DNA of 64,000 bases from Glaciecola flavus (GCF_042646125.1 NZ_JBHRSW010000005.1:248001-312000); one strand, 5' to 3'; shown: positions 15,605-24,635, counted from the stretch's first letter. Made by a program: numbers and translations. The notes: a model not told the origin generated them from the letters alone.

Positions 15605-17062
15605 TTACTCGCTTTTTATTAAGGCTTCTAGTTCAGCGGTTTTTTGCTGCATCAACGCAAGGTCGTTTTTGGACTCTACATTTAGCCGAATAACGGGTTC
15701 AGTATTTGACTTACGCAAATTGAATCGCCAGTTATCAAATTCCAGACCCACGCCATCTGTTTTATCTATCACAACCGCGTCGTCTTGATACTCTTCAACA
15801 ATTTTCTTGATCGTAAGGCCTGCATCCTTTACCTTAAAATTAATTTCACCAGAAGAAGGAAACGCAAGAATTCTCTCCTTCACCATGGAAGATAAGGGCT
15901 TTTTAGTGATACAAAGCATTTCTGCGATAAGTAACCAAGGGATCATGCCTGAATCACAATATGCAAAATCTCGGAAATAGTGGTGGGCACTCATTTCTCC
16001 ACCATAAATTGCATCTTCTTTACGCATACGCTCTTTAATAAAAGCGTGTCCAGTTTTCGACTTGATTGGTTTGCCACCCGCACTCTTAACAATATCTTCT
16101 GTATTCCAATACACGCGGGGATCGTAGATTATACTGGCTCCCTTTTCTTTATGCAGAAAAGCTTGTGCAAGCAGACCAACAATATAATAGCCTTCAATAA
16201 ATTCGCCATCCGCGTCAAATAAAAAACAACGGTCAAAATCGCCGTCCCAAGCAATACCCATGTCTGCATTGTGTGCTTTTACCACATCCGCGGTATCTGC
16301 TCTTGCATCAGGGAGTAGAGGGTTAGGAATACCATTGGGGAAGTCACCGTCGGCTTTGTGATGAACCTTAATAAATTCGACAGGAACATTTTGTTTCTCA
16401 AAGAGTAGCTCTAAAGCATCAATCACGTGACCTGCAGCACCGTTGCCCGCATTGACCACGAGCTTTAATGGGGTGAACTTGGCAAAATCCACATAAGTAC
16501 TTAAGTGCATTAAATAATCGTTAACACAACTTTTTCTTTCGTATTGCTTAGTTTCTAACAGTTTTTGTTCACTCACCGTTGATACGCCGCGAATAAATGC
16601 TTCATCCTCAACTAATCCATCTGATGATAACGCTTCTAAGCGCGCAATCACCTCGTCATCATCATAGGTTTCTGCCAAGGCCTTTATTGCATTTAATCCG
16701 CTATCACCGCTAATTGGCACCGATTCGGCTTTCACCAATTTCATCCCATTGTAGTTAATTGGGTTATGACTGGCCGTGACTTCTATACCACCATCTACAC
16801 CGAGAAACTTAGTCGCGAAATATATCTCTTCCGTGCCCGCGAGGCCAATGTCAGTTACAAACGCGCCGCCATCAATTAACCCCGCCGATAAGGCAAGTTT
16901 TAACGGTTTCGAGGTATGTCTCACGTCTGCACCCACCACAACCGTTTTTGCTTGTAAATATGAGGCAAATGCTTTCCCGATACGATATGCCACATTTTCA
17001 TTCAGCTGAGATAATAATTCGCCACGAATATCGTAAGCTTTAAAGCAAGTTATTGTTGTCAT
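15605..17062 (-). CDS. cpsG: Phosphomannomutase (CpsG/ManB type)
   Basis: Alpha-D-phosphohexomutase interconverting mannose-6-P and mannose-1-P, supplying GDP-mannose for polysaccharides. The 485 residues start with TCFKAYDIRGELLSQLNENV, very like E. coli CpsG. GVDGGIEVTASHNPINYNG holds the phosphoserine, DGDFDR the metal-binding loop, GGEMSAHHYF the sugar-specificity loop and RKSNTEPVIRLN the phosphate-binding loop. No mannose-1-P guanylyltransferase lies next to it. Dual phosphoglucomutase activity cannot be excluded. Confidence 0.92.
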   Translation of the reverse strand: MTTITCFKAYDIRGELLSQLNENVAYRIGKAFASYLQAKTVVVGADVRHTSKPLKLALSAGLIDGGAFVTDIGLAGTEEIYFATKFLGVDGGIEVTASHNPINYNGMKLVKAESVPISGDSGLNAIKALAETYDDDEVIARLEALSSDGLVEDEAFIRGVSTVSEQKLLETKQYERKSCVNDYLMHLSTYVDFAKFTPLKLVVNAGNGAAGHVIDALELLFEKQNVPVEFIKVHHKADGDFPNGIPNPLLPDARADTADVVKAHNADMGIAWDGDFDRCFLFDADGEFIEGYYIVGLLAQAFLHKEKGASIIYDPRVYWNTEDIVKSAGGKPIKSKTGHAFIKERMRKEDAIYGGEMSAHHYFRDFAYCDSGMIPWLLIAEMLCITKKPLSSMVKERILAFPSSGEINFKVKDAGLTIKKIVEEYQDDAVVIDKTDGVGLEFDNWRFNLRKSNTEPVIRLNVESKNDLALMQQKTAELEALIKSE

Positions 17063-17130
17063 CCTAATCTTGTTAATCTAATTTAGTTACTTATGAAGTA
17101 AGGCCATCATATTCACAAACGTACGGCTAA

Positions 17131-17985
17131 TCAACTTGTCAATCTTCCCGCTCTATAATCATCCAATGCTTGTTCAATTTCAGACTGGCTATTCATAACA
17201 AACGGACCGTATTGCGCCACTGGCTCACCGATTGGCTTAGCACTGACAAATATTGCTTTTCCATCACTACCATTTTGTCCCTGAATTTCAAGGATATCAT
17301 TAAATTCCAGCACGCCTAACTCTCCTTCTTGCAGTGTATCTTGACCGATTTGCAAGCTACCATCATAAACGTAAACAAACCCTTGATGACTGGAATCCAC
17401 ATCAATACTCACGCTATCATCATGGTATAAATGAATATCAAAAAAACGAGGAGATACCGCATGTGTTTTAATCGGTCCGCTCACGCCCTTGTAAGAACCA
17501 GCCAAAATTCTAAGCTTACTCGATTTGTCTAGTTCGTTGGAGGCATTGCCAATACTGAGTTCAGGTACTTGATGACTCTGAATATCCTCATATGCAGGTG
17601 TAGACATTTTTTCACTGGACGGTAAGTTCACCCAAAGTTGAAATCCTCGCAATTTGCCCTCTGTTTGTTGGGGCATCTCTTCATGTATTATGCCTTTTCC
17701 TGCATTCATCCATTGCAAGCCTCCATCTTCAATTACGCCTTGATTGCCAACAGAGTCTTTGTGTCCCATTTTCCCTTGCAACATATAAGTGACGGTTTGA
17801 AATCCTCTATGGGGGTGCGAGGGAAAACCGGCTATATAGTCACTGGCTTGATCCGAGCCGAACTCATCCAACATCAAAAAAGGATCTAAACGCTTTAGTT
17901 CACGCTGTCCAATTACACGTTTGAGTTTCACGCCCGCGCCGTCTGATACCTCAAGACCTCTCACTATTTGCTTAACCGTAGTCAT
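17131..17985 (-). CDS. Pirin family protein
   Basis: Bicupin of the pirin family, cytosolic; E. coli YhhW in this family acts as a quercetinase. The N-terminal cupin has FPSHPHRGFQTVTYMLQG near residue 55 with the two metal histidines, and GKGIIHEEMPQ near 100 with further His/Glu ligands. LWVNLP follows. Start taken at ATG 17985 (284 residues) because GAGGAAA lies 9 nt before it; GTG two codons earlier would be too close. It begins 2 nt after the reductase gene's stop, so the two probably form an operon. Confidence 0.88.
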   Translation of the reverse strand: MTTVKQIVRGLEVSDGAGVKLKRVIGQRELKRLDPFLMLDEFGSDQASDYIAGFPSHPHRGFQTVTYMLQGKMGHKDSVGNQGVIEDGGLQWMNAGKGIIHEEMPQQTEGKLRGFQLWVNLPSSEKMSTPAYEDIQSHQVPELSIGNASNELDKSSKLRILAGSYKGVSGPIKTHAVSPRFFDIHLYHDDSVSIDVDSSHQGFVYVYDGSLQIGQDTLQEGELGVLEFNDILEIQGQNGSDGKAIFVSAKPIGEPVAQYGPFVMNSQSEIEQALDDYRAGRLTS

Positions 17986-17987
17986 AT

Positions 17988-18944
17988 TCACTTTCCTCTA
18001 TTGTGTGGTGTGTTTAAGGAAATTTCAGGGCCTTTCGGCACTACTTGGCTTGGATTTATCGTCGTATGACTATAATAGTAATGGCGCTTTATATGATCAA
18101 AATTGACGGTTTCAGCAACACCTTCAATTTGGTAGAGCGCCTTCATATACTCGTAGATATTTGGGTAATCAGCGATTCTTCTGAGATTACATTTAAAATG
18201 CCCTACGTAGACCGGATCAAAGCGTATTAAGGTAGTGAATAAGCGCCAATCAGCCTCAGTGATCGAGTCTCCCGTTAAATAAGGTCTTATTGCCAATATT
18301 TCCTCTACTTTATCTAAGGCTTTAAAAAGCGCGACAACGGCGTCACTGTATGCTTCCTGAGTTGTGGCAAAACCCGCTTTATACACACCATTGTTGATAC
18401 TGTGATAAACAAAATCGTTGATTTCATCAATGCTTGACTGCAACTCGTTGGGGTAATAGTCATCTTGGTTGCCAGTCAGATCATTAAATGCAGAATTAAA
18501 CATTCTAATGATATCTGCTGACTCATTACTGACTATCGTGTTGGTCTTCATGTCCCAAAGTACCGGTACAGTAACGCGTGTTGTGACCTCAGGCTCTGCC
18601 TTTGTGTAGACTTGATGCATGTATTCAAAATTAAACAATGCATCGCCGGTTGCACCATCATAGTCTCCGAATTCCCATCCATTGCTCAGCATGTCAGGAC
18701 TGACAATCGATACGCCGATATGAGCTTCTAGCGACTTTAACTTTCTGAAAATGAGTGTTCGATGAGCCCATGGACAAGCCAAAGAAACATAAAGATGATA
18801 TCGCCCAGACTCAGGGGGGAATGCCGCTCCTTCTTCGTTGCTAATGGTATTTCTAAAAAGCGAATCCTGACGAACAAATTTGCCATTGCTGCTTTTAGTA
18901 TCGTACCATTGGTCTTTCCAAACACCTTCAACTAGTAATCCCAT
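17988..18944 (-). CDS. Glutathionyl-hydroquinone reductase (xi-class GST)
   Basis: Reduces glutathionyl-hydroquinones with glutathione; homologues are E. coli YqjG and PcpF. The 318 residues begin MGLLVEGVWKDQWYDTKSSN. The xi-class CPWA motif is in SLACPWAHRTLIFR with catalytic Cys57. The helical C-terminal domain contains NNGVYKAGFATTQ and LFTTLIRFDPVYVGHFKCN, characteristic of the class. Start at ATG 18944 after GGAG; the frame extends 40 codons further upstream through AT-rich non-family sequence. Cotranscribed with the pirin gene, a pairing consistent with quinone or aromatic detoxification. Confidence 0.92.
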   Translation of the reverse strand: MGLLVEGVWKDQWYDTKSSNGKFVRQDSLFRNTISNEEGAAFPPESGRYHLYVSLACPWAHRTLIFRKLKSLEAHIGVSIVSPDMLSNGWEFGDYDGATGDALFNFEYMHQVYTKAEPEVTTRVTVPVLWDMKTNTIVSNESADIIRMFNSAFNDLTGNQDDYYPNELQSSIDEINDFVYHSINNGVYKAGFATTQEAYSDAVVALFKALDKVEEILAIRPYLTGDSITEADWRLFTTLIRFDPVYVGHFKCNLRRIADYPNIYEYMKALYQIEGVAETVNFDHIKRHYYYSHTTINPSQVVPKGPEISLNTPHNRGK

Positions 18945-19052
18945 AATAATCTCCGCATTTAAAAGTAGTGTTAACTGAATGAATAAATTAAACCATCTAA
19001 TTAATCGAATAAAAATGTTAAATTTTCGCTTAAAACTTTCGAATAAATAGAT

Positions 19053-19847
19053 ATGTCTTATCAAACTCGATTTTCCGGTATTCGTCGCTTATACGGGTCA
19101 GTAGGAGCAGAACGTTTAAAAAATGCACATGTCGCAGTTGTTGGCTTGGGGGGAGTAGGTTCTTGGTCTGTTGAGGCACTTGCGCGCACAGGCATTGGCC
19201 AGCTCACCTTGATAGACTTGGACGACATTGTAGAATCTAACATCAATCGGCAACTGCATGCCCTTAGCAATACACTCCACTCAACAAAGGTTGACGAAAT
19301 GACCGCTCGCGTATTGCAAATCAACCCAGACTGCAAAGTAAATGCTATTGAAGACTTTGTTACCAAAGAAGGGGTTTCCCGTTATCTGGGAACGCAACAC
19401 GATGTCATTATTGATGCTATCGATGCAGTGGCAGTAAAAGCTGCAATGATCGCTTTTGCGAAACGAAACAAAATAAAAATAATCACTGTCGGCGGCGCTG
19501 GAGGGCAAACCAATCCACTATTAACTACCAAAGGTGACCTCGCAAAAACGATTCAAGACCCTTTGTCAGCAAAAGTGCGAAGTGAATTGCGCAGGCTTTA
19601 TAATTTTAGTAAAAACCCCAAACGCCGGTTTGGTATTGAATGTATTTACAGCACAGAACAACTCAAATTCCCAACCCCTGACGGGGGTGTAAGTCAACAA
19701 AAACAGCAAGCACAAGGCAGTGGTAAAATGGATTGTTCGACTGGGTTTGGTGCCTTTGTCGGTGTGACTTCAAGCTTTGGTATGCTTGCCGCTAGCCGAG
19801 CAATCGACCACTTGGTTAAGCTAGACCGCCCAACAGGCTCTAATTAG
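19053..19847 (+). CDS. tcdA: tRNA threonylcarbamoyladenosine dehydratase
   Basis: E1-like enzyme that cyclises t6A37 to ct6A in ANN-decoding tRNAs using ATP. The 264 residues begin with YQTRFSGIRRLYG. The Rossmann ATP site is VAVVGLGGVGSWSVEALART near 28-47, the Arg-finger region IVESNINRQL near 70, and the conserved DAIDAVAVKAAM near 125. RRFGIECIYSTE marks the TcdA/CsdL subfamily rather than MoeB/ThiF. Start is 108 bp from the divergent reductase gene. Confidence 0.93.
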   Translation: MSYQTRFSGIRRLYGSVGAERLKNAHVAVVGLGGVGSWSVEALARTGIGQLTLIDLDDIVESNINRQLHALSNTLHSTKVDEMTARVLQINPDCKVNAIEDFVTKEGVSRYLGTQHDVIIDAIDAVAVKAAMIAFAKRNKIKIITVGGAGGQTNPLLTTKGDLAKTIQDPLSAKVRSELRRLYNFSKNPKRRFGIECIYSTEQLKFPTPDGGVSQQKQQAQGSGKMDCSTGFGAFVGVTSSFGMLAASRAIDHLVKLDRPTGSN

Positions 19848-19854
19848 AAACCAA

Positions 19855-20496
19855 CTAACCGTGTTTGTTTTTTTGTGCCGCTTTTTTAAAATCAAAATAT
19901 GCCGCAACAATCAACCAGATAAAAACAGCCGTAAATAAAAAATAAGGGTTTTCTGCCATTGCCATCACTTGCTCACTCAAAATAGCGGTTCCTGCTATCA
20001 ACAATAAATAGTACGGTAGATTAAGCAAGCCAGCAAACAAGATCACTTTGCTGCTTTTATTGTCCGCCCCTTGAGCGAACATAAAAAACGCTAGCGAATT
20101 AATATGGATCATAGCGAGAAGAAGGTGTTTTAGCTTAGTTTGCTGTGATTGAACCGAGGTATTTCCAAAACGTTTACCAAGGAAAAAATTGATACCTGAT
20201 CCTAAGGTAGCCGCCAATACCATTGCAATCGTCATATACGCAATCCCCAAAGGGCTTGGATTTGCACCTACAACCAGCACCACAGCAAAAAATTGACCGG
20301 GAAAATAAAACCCCACATACAAAATCGACTCTAGTAAAATTATAATAAAAACAATGAAATAAAAACCTGAATCCAAATGCTTGGTGATATTTTCCAGTAT
20401 TTCCTGTCCTGGCGGTAAAATGTGTAGGCTAACGAGAATACTGAGTAGAGAAAGTGCAACTAAGGCACTTAAAGGTAAAAAAACATTATATTTCAT
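19855..20496 (-). CDS. DedA/VTT-domain membrane protein
   Basis: A 213-residue inner-membrane protein with the VTT/DedA pattern: a first span near 6-27, then LLESILYVGFYFPGQFFAVV near 57-76 with an acidic residue followed by the FPG element, AATLGSGINFFLGKRFG near 110-126, and two C-terminal spans. Family members are undecaprenyl-phosphate or phospholipid flippases/transporters. The sequence is divergent, so which substrate applies is unknown. Convergent with tcdA with 7 nt between stops; no terminator is visible. Confidence 0.7.
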   Translation of the reverse strand: MKYNVFLPLSALVALSLLSILVSLHILPPGQEILENITKHLDSGFYFIVFIIILLESILYVGFYFPGQFFAVVLVVGANPSPLGIAYMTIAMVLAATLGSGINFFLGKRFGNTSVQSQQTKLKHLLLAMIHINSLAFFMFAQGADNKSSKVILFAGLLNLPYYLLLIAGTAILSEQVMAMAENPYFLFTAVFIWLIVAAYFDFKKAAQKNKHG

Positions 20497-20657
20497 TAAT
20501 TTCTCAGAATGTTATTAGAGCGGAATTATGTTTTTGGTCATGTAGTCTAATATGTCGAATTGGCTAGAAGAGTTTATGGTTAGTTGATCTTATTGTATTA
20601 CGTTTTTTTCATTTGCATAATGACAAGCATATATTCAGCCAAAATAGGACTCTCAGC

Positions 20658-21602
20658 TTGTACCGACCCAAAAGTACTTTAGAACAATGGCGTATTTTGC
20701 AAGCTGTTGTAGATTATGGCGGTTACGCGCAAGCGGCAAAGGCACTCAATAAATCGCAATCATCTTTAAATCATGCTGTTACCAAACTCCAAGACCTACT
20801 AGACGTAAAAATACTGGAAACGGTAGGTCGAAAAGCCGTGCTGACAGAGGCGGGAAAAGCCCTGCTTAGACGGTCTAGGGACCTAACCAATAGTGTATCA
20901 TCACTTGAACAACTTGCCGTAAACATCAATCAAGATTGGGAGCCTGAAATCACGCTAGCATTGGATTTAGCTTTTCCACGAAACACAATCTATCAAGCGC
21001 TCAAAACATTCATGCCCGAAAGTAGAGGCAGCCGACTACGCATAATTGACACCGTATTAACCGGTACTTTGGACGCGATTACGTCAGCCAGTGCCGACAT
21101 AGTAATAAGTCTAGCTTTACCAAAAGGCTATCTTGGCGAACCTATTCGTCATATTGAGTTTGTCTTAGTTTGTCATCCTAAACACTACCTTGCTTCACTG
21201 CCACAACCTATTTCTACCGAAACCCTTAGTCAACATTTGCAAATAGTGATCTCTGATACATCTGACAGCCCCAAGGAGAATCAAGGTTGGCTAAAATCTG
21301 AGCTCAGGTGGACAGTTAGTCAGTTTGATTCAGCGATTGATTTGCTCCGTCAAAACCTTGGTTTTTGCTGGCTGCCACTCCACAAAGTAGAACATTTGTT
21401 GAGCACTGCTAAACTGACGCGTTTGTACTTGCAAGGCAGCAGCTACAAACAGTCATCTGCGTTTTTGGTTATTCCAAAGCCTGAGCACAAAGGTCCTGGT
21501 GTCTGTTTGTTGGAAAAACTTATTTTACAACAACGTGAGATTGATTTACTTTGCTATGAAAATGCCTCCCAAAAGAACAAAATTGACCATGGAACAAAGT
21601 GA
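20658..21602 (+). CDS. LysR-family transcriptional regulator
   Basis: A DNA-binding regulator with an N-terminal winged HTH: STLEQWRILQAVVDYGGYAQAAKALNKSQS-type sequence over the first 60 residues, followed by an effector-binding domain. There is no in-frame ATG near the start. TTG 20658 is chosen because AGGA lies 8 nt before it and it places the HTH right at the N-terminus, as usual in LysR proteins (315 residues); TTG 20613 would add 15 residues. Target and effector are unknown. The next gene overlaps its 3' end. Confidence 0.85.
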   Translation: MYRPKSTLEQWRILQAVVDYGGYAQAAKALNKSQSSLNHAVTKLQDLLDVKILETVGRKAVLTEAGKALLRRSRDLTNSVSSLEQLAVNINQDWEPEITLALDLAFPRNTIYQALKTFMPESRGSRLRIIDTVLTGTLDAITSASADIVISLALPKGYLGEPIRHIEFVLVCHPKHYLASLPQPISTETLSQHLQIVISDTSDSPKENQGWLKSELRWTVSQFDSAIDLLRQNLGFCWLPLHKVEHLLSTAKLTRLYLQGSSYKQSSAFLVIPKPEHKGPGVCLLEKLILQQREIDLLCYENASQKNKIDHGTK

Positions 21603-21996
21603 ACTAGACAAACTAATGAAGTGCAGTGCTGAAGATGCCGTCTCTACCGCACAACTTGAACTTGCCATTACCTTAGACTATTCCCCCGATAGTATTCAAT
21701 ACGTAGACAAGGCGATATTAGGTTTTCTGGATAAATTTTCACATGTAGCATTAGAAGATAAGGCGGTGTTTACGCTTTGCAATATATTTGGTGCATACAT
21801 CGGAGAAGTGTTCAAAAAGCTTGCCAATGGTACATGGATTTATGCAACAGACAAGTCAGATGCCCCATCTATTTATATGAAAGTGGATGAACACACCTTT
21901 GCCTTTGCGGGTGTCTGTTTCGAGAAACTCGTACGTAACCAAAATGTCAGTATTGAAAGTTACTTTGCTAATGCCTTGGGACAAGTCAAAAACTGA
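21589..21996 (+). CDS. Hypothetical protein, 135 residues, overlapping lysR
   Basis: A soluble acidic protein of unknown family. Starting at ATG 21589 it overlaps the LysR gene by 14 nt in another frame; earlier in-frame ATGs (21556, 21562) would overlap more. The middle carries LEDKAVFTLCNIFGAYIGEVFKKLANGTWIY, which loosely resembles small DUF3806-like or immunity-like folds where an aromatic GEV helix precedes a W; this is only an impression. The overlap suggests coupled expression with the regulator. No signal peptide or membrane span. Confidence 0.65.
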   Translation: MEQSELDKLMKCSAEDAVSTAQLELAITLDYSPDSIQYVDKAILGFLDKFSHVALEDKAVFTLCNIFGAYIGEVFKKLANGTWIYATDKSDAPSIYMKVDEHTFAFAGVCFEKLVRNQNVSIESYFANALGQVKN

Positions 21997-22006
21997 CTCT
22001 ATCCAT

Positions 22007-22480
22007 TTATTTTAGAGGCTTTGACCAGTCTTTTCTTAAATGCCGTATGTGTTTGCTTTTTAACACGTAAGATAAAGCAAGGACTGCCCCCCCTAAAGTC
22101 AGTGCTCTTGAGATTGAAAAGCTATACGATAATTTATTCACAATATAAATTTGTAAGCTTAAATCGATTAAGCTTGCCATGACTAACAACGCAAACAAAA
22201 AAGAAAATAAACGCTGTTTTGATTGTTGCCATATGGAATATCGTCTAGATAATAAAACTAGCGCAAGAACAGCTGGAACCGCAGACATGAGTGACAAATA
22301 AAAATCATACTTTTCTGGATAAAAAATTTCCATCATTCTGCTGCTATCATTCGGTACTGATAGTGCCACAACAAAAATGACAATGCCTCGACAAAAAAAC
22401 AGCAATACAAAATACAAAAATAAGGGAGGCTTTAAACGCCCCCCTTCATCGTAATGACTGAGTGGAAACTCCAACTGCAT
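22007..22480 (-). CDS. DUF2919 (YfeZ-like) membrane protein
   Basis: A 157-residue protein with four hydrophobic spans. The N-terminal HYDEGGRLKPPLFLYFVLLF is the DUF2919 signature as I know it (a GRLKPP element before the first span), followed by a loop mentioning SRMMEIFYPEKYDFYLSL and three further spans. No function is known. It lies 33 nt downstream of the exported methyltransferase-like gene on the same strand and is probably cotranscribed with it. Confidence 0.7.
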   Translation of the reverse strand: MQLEFPLSHYDEGGRLKPPLFLYFVLLFFCRGIVIFVVALSVPNDSSRMMEIFYPEKYDFYLSLMSAVPAVLALVLLSRRYSIWQQSKQRLFSFLFALLVMASLIDLSLQIYIVNKLSYSFSISRALTLGGAVLALSYVLKSKHIRHLRKDWSKPLK

Positions 22481-22513
22481 AATATGACTTCACTCACCAG
22501 ATATGTAAATCAG

Positions 22514-23386
22514 TTACTTTTTCTTAAACAGCAAGGTCATCCTATCGCTTTCGCCAATAGCATCGACTGCTGCACGTTTTTCGGCGTCATCCCCTACGCC
22601 GTTGTAGCTAGGGGGTAAGCGCCACACTATATCGGACTCTGTTGGTTTGTCCTTTTCATTGGCATTGACTTCACTACTCGCCATCAATTCAAAACCAGCT
22701 TTCTCAAAAGCGTTTATCACCAATGATTGTTTTAAATAGCCACGGCTACCATCTGCCCATTCATCAGATGCTGATTCAGGTGCTCGATGTTGTACTACGC
22801 CCACTAATCCATCTTTTTTCAAAAGCTTATATGCAGTATCAATTGCTTGCGTCATTGTTCCTGCTTGGCTCTCAAAGCGGTTTAAATTGTGTAAAGCCCG
22901 AATGAATAGTACGCGATCAAGCGTGGCGTATGCACTTTTGGGCGCTGAAGCAAAAGTAAACCCAGAGGATCTAATACCATTATCCGTAAACTTGGCAATC
23001 TGTTCTGGGAACTTAGTCGTACCTTTAACTAATTCTTGAATACGGTCTTCACTGAAGAAACCAAATAGAGCCCACATGTCATCATTGTAGTTGATACCAT
23101 GTAACTCGCCCTCTTTACCTAAATATGGAGCCAGTATTTTTGAATACCACCCCCCACCAGGCAGCGCTTCGGCTACCTTCATACCTGGCTCGACTTGGAA
23201 AAACGACAACGTTTGCACTGGATGCCTATGTACGTCTCGAGCGCGTTCTTTTGCACTTCGATCAAGTACAATTTTTGCAAGTGCTTCATTGCCATCATGA
23301 GCAATAGACGAAAAGCTAAAGCATGTCGCACAAACTAATGCCATTGCAGGCAAAATGGTTCGGGATAATTTATGTGTATTTATCAA
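22514..23386 (-). CDS. Exported methyltransferase-like protein (COG4798 type)
   Basis: A 290-residue protein with a cleavable signal peptide (hydrophobic stretch ILPAMALVCATCFSFSSIA, then HDGNEAL) and a class I SAM-methyltransferase-like fold: VEPGMKVAEALPGGGWYSKILAPYLGKEG resembles motif I, and YATLDRVLFIRALHNLNRF a motif IV/helix region. The start is TTG at 23386 with an excellent AAGGAG six bases before it. Location outside the cytoplasm is unusual for a SAM-dependent enzyme, as SAM is cytosolic. Function unknown; binding of another ligand is possible. Confidence 0.8.
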   Translation of the reverse strand: MINTHKLSRTILPAMALVCATCFSFSSIAHDGNEALAKIVLDRSAKERARDVHRHPVQTLSFFQVEPGMKVAEALPGGGWYSKILAPYLGKEGELHGINYNDDMWALFGFFSEDRIQELVKGTTKFPEQIAKFTDNGIRSSGFTFASAPKSAYATLDRVLFIRALHNLNRFESQAGTMTQAIDTAYKLLKKDGLVGVVQHRAPESASDEWADGSRGYLKQSLVINAFEKAGFELMASSEVNANEKDKPTESDIVWRLPPSYNGVGDDAEKRAAVDAIGESDRMTLLFKKK

Positions 23387-23451
23387 TGCCGTCTCCTTAT
23401 TTCTGATTCGTTAAACGTGATTATTCTATGAGGCAGCTTTAGATTACGGCA

Positions 23452-23511
23452 CTGTATCTCAATAGCCGCTATATATGCGAACAGCCACAAGCGCCTAGTC
23501 GCTGTATCTCA
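23452..23511. repeat. Short direct repeat CTGTATCTCA, 50 bp apart
   Basis: The 10-mer occurs at 23452-23461 and again at 23502-23511, in the 274-bp gap between the exported methyltransferase-like and nucleosidase-like genes. Spacing of 50 bp is close to five helical turns. It may be two regulator sites or chance. Nothing else recognisable lies in this gap. Confidence 0.35.
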
Positions 23512-23660
23512 TTTATACGTCTGATATACAGACACAAAAGTATAGTATGAATAAACACCAAGTTTACATATCAGAAACATTTGCTTACCTTTTAATACCG
23601 CTTAGTGAACTTTAACAGCACAAGCCATGCGGCATTTAAAAATTTACACATAAAGCAATA

Positions 23661-24635
23661 TTACTGTGCTACCAATTCATCAATAGTAGCAAACAATACT
23701 TTTGCCCCTACAATCGATGCCGCTTTATCATAAACGTCTTCTTCGTTTAAGCCCTCTTGTCCGCCAGCTAAATCACTCACCGCGCGGATCACTACCCAGT
23801 CTATGTCGTTCACGTATGCAACCTGCCCCACCGCGGCAGATTCCATTTCTGTGACTTCAGCATTGAATACCCGTCTGACCCATTTACGATATTCTCGATT
23901 ATCTAAAAATACCGATCCTGTCACACCATTTCCACCGACATATAGCTTAGCATTGCGCTCATCGCTCACTGCCTGTGGAGGCATTTTTTCAATTGCTTTG
24001 CGCGCTGCATCTAAAAGTCTCGGGCTAGCTGCAAAATATGCGTGATCTTTAGGTTCAGACATACCGTCTTTAATCACGACGACCTCATCAGGATGAATAA
24101 AAGCAAAAGGCTCATAGTTGGGAATATGTGGATCAAGCACTCGCCTTTCATCTTGTTTTTTCAAAAACTCAGAATAATAAGTCGGCGGGATATATTCGCC
24201 AGGGTTTTGAGGGTCAGGATTTACATAGACACTTTCGTCGTGATAGTACCAACGCTCTGCTACTACCACATCTCCTGGATGAAGCTCAGGATTAACAGCA
24301 CCAGCAATGCCCATATACAAGACTTGCTTGATTGGGTAGTAATCAAATGCCATTTGCATCGTCATAGCAGCATTGGCAATACTCATACCGGTAGCGAAAA
24401 GAACAATGGGTTCTCCCTTATACTCGCCAAAATAATAGGTCACACCTTTTTTTACTTCGGTTTTATTAATACTTGCATCAGGTAAAGCCTCAATAGTGCG
24501 CATCACACCTTCCATTTCTGGTGCATATGCAACCACTAATGCTGTATATTCGGGCAGCTTGTTCTCAGGTTTTACGGCTTGATTTTCCCCGCATCCTTGT
24601 AAAAATATAATAAAAACAAATAGTAAGCGTTTCAT
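23661..24635 (-). CDS. Exported MTA/SAH-nucleosidase-like lipoprotein (PNP_UDP_1 family)
   Basis: A 324-residue phosphorylase-superfamily protein preceded by a lipoprotein signal, LLFVFIIFLQGCGENQ, with lipobox LQGC. The nucleosidase fold is visible as VVAYAPEMEGVM near 35, GKxG-like VLYMGIAGAVNPELHPGDVVVA near 105-125, and EVTEMESAAVGQVAY near 265 with the Met-Glu-Ser ribose-binding signature, then VIRAVSDLAGGQ with the catalytic Asp. An insertion of about 70 residues around YVNPDPQNPGEYIPP is absent from E. coli MtnN. A periplasmic purine-nucleoside role is inferred; substrate unknown. Confidence 0.85.
   Translation of the reverse strand: MKRLLFVFIIFLQGCGENQAVKPENKLPEYTALVVAYAPEMEGVMRTIEALPDASINKTEVKKGVTYYFGEYKGEPIVLFATGMSIANAAMTMQMAFDYYPIKQVLYMGIAGAVNPELHPGDVVVAERWYYHDESVYVNPDPQNPGEYIPPTYYSEFLKKQDERRVLDPHIPNYEPFAFIHPDEVVVIKDGMSEPKDHAYFAASPRLLDAARKAIEKMPPQAVSDERNAKLYVGGNGVTGSVFLDNREYRKWVRRVFNAEVTEMESAAVGQVAYVNDIDWVVIRAVSDLAGGQEGLNEEDVYDKAASIVGAKVLFATIDELVAQ

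Noticed and set aside
18945..19064. 40-codon upstream extension of the hydroquinone reductase gene
   Set aside because: The extension overlaps the tcdA start region, is Phe/Ile/Lys-rich and lacks a ribosome site; GGAG supports ATG 18944.
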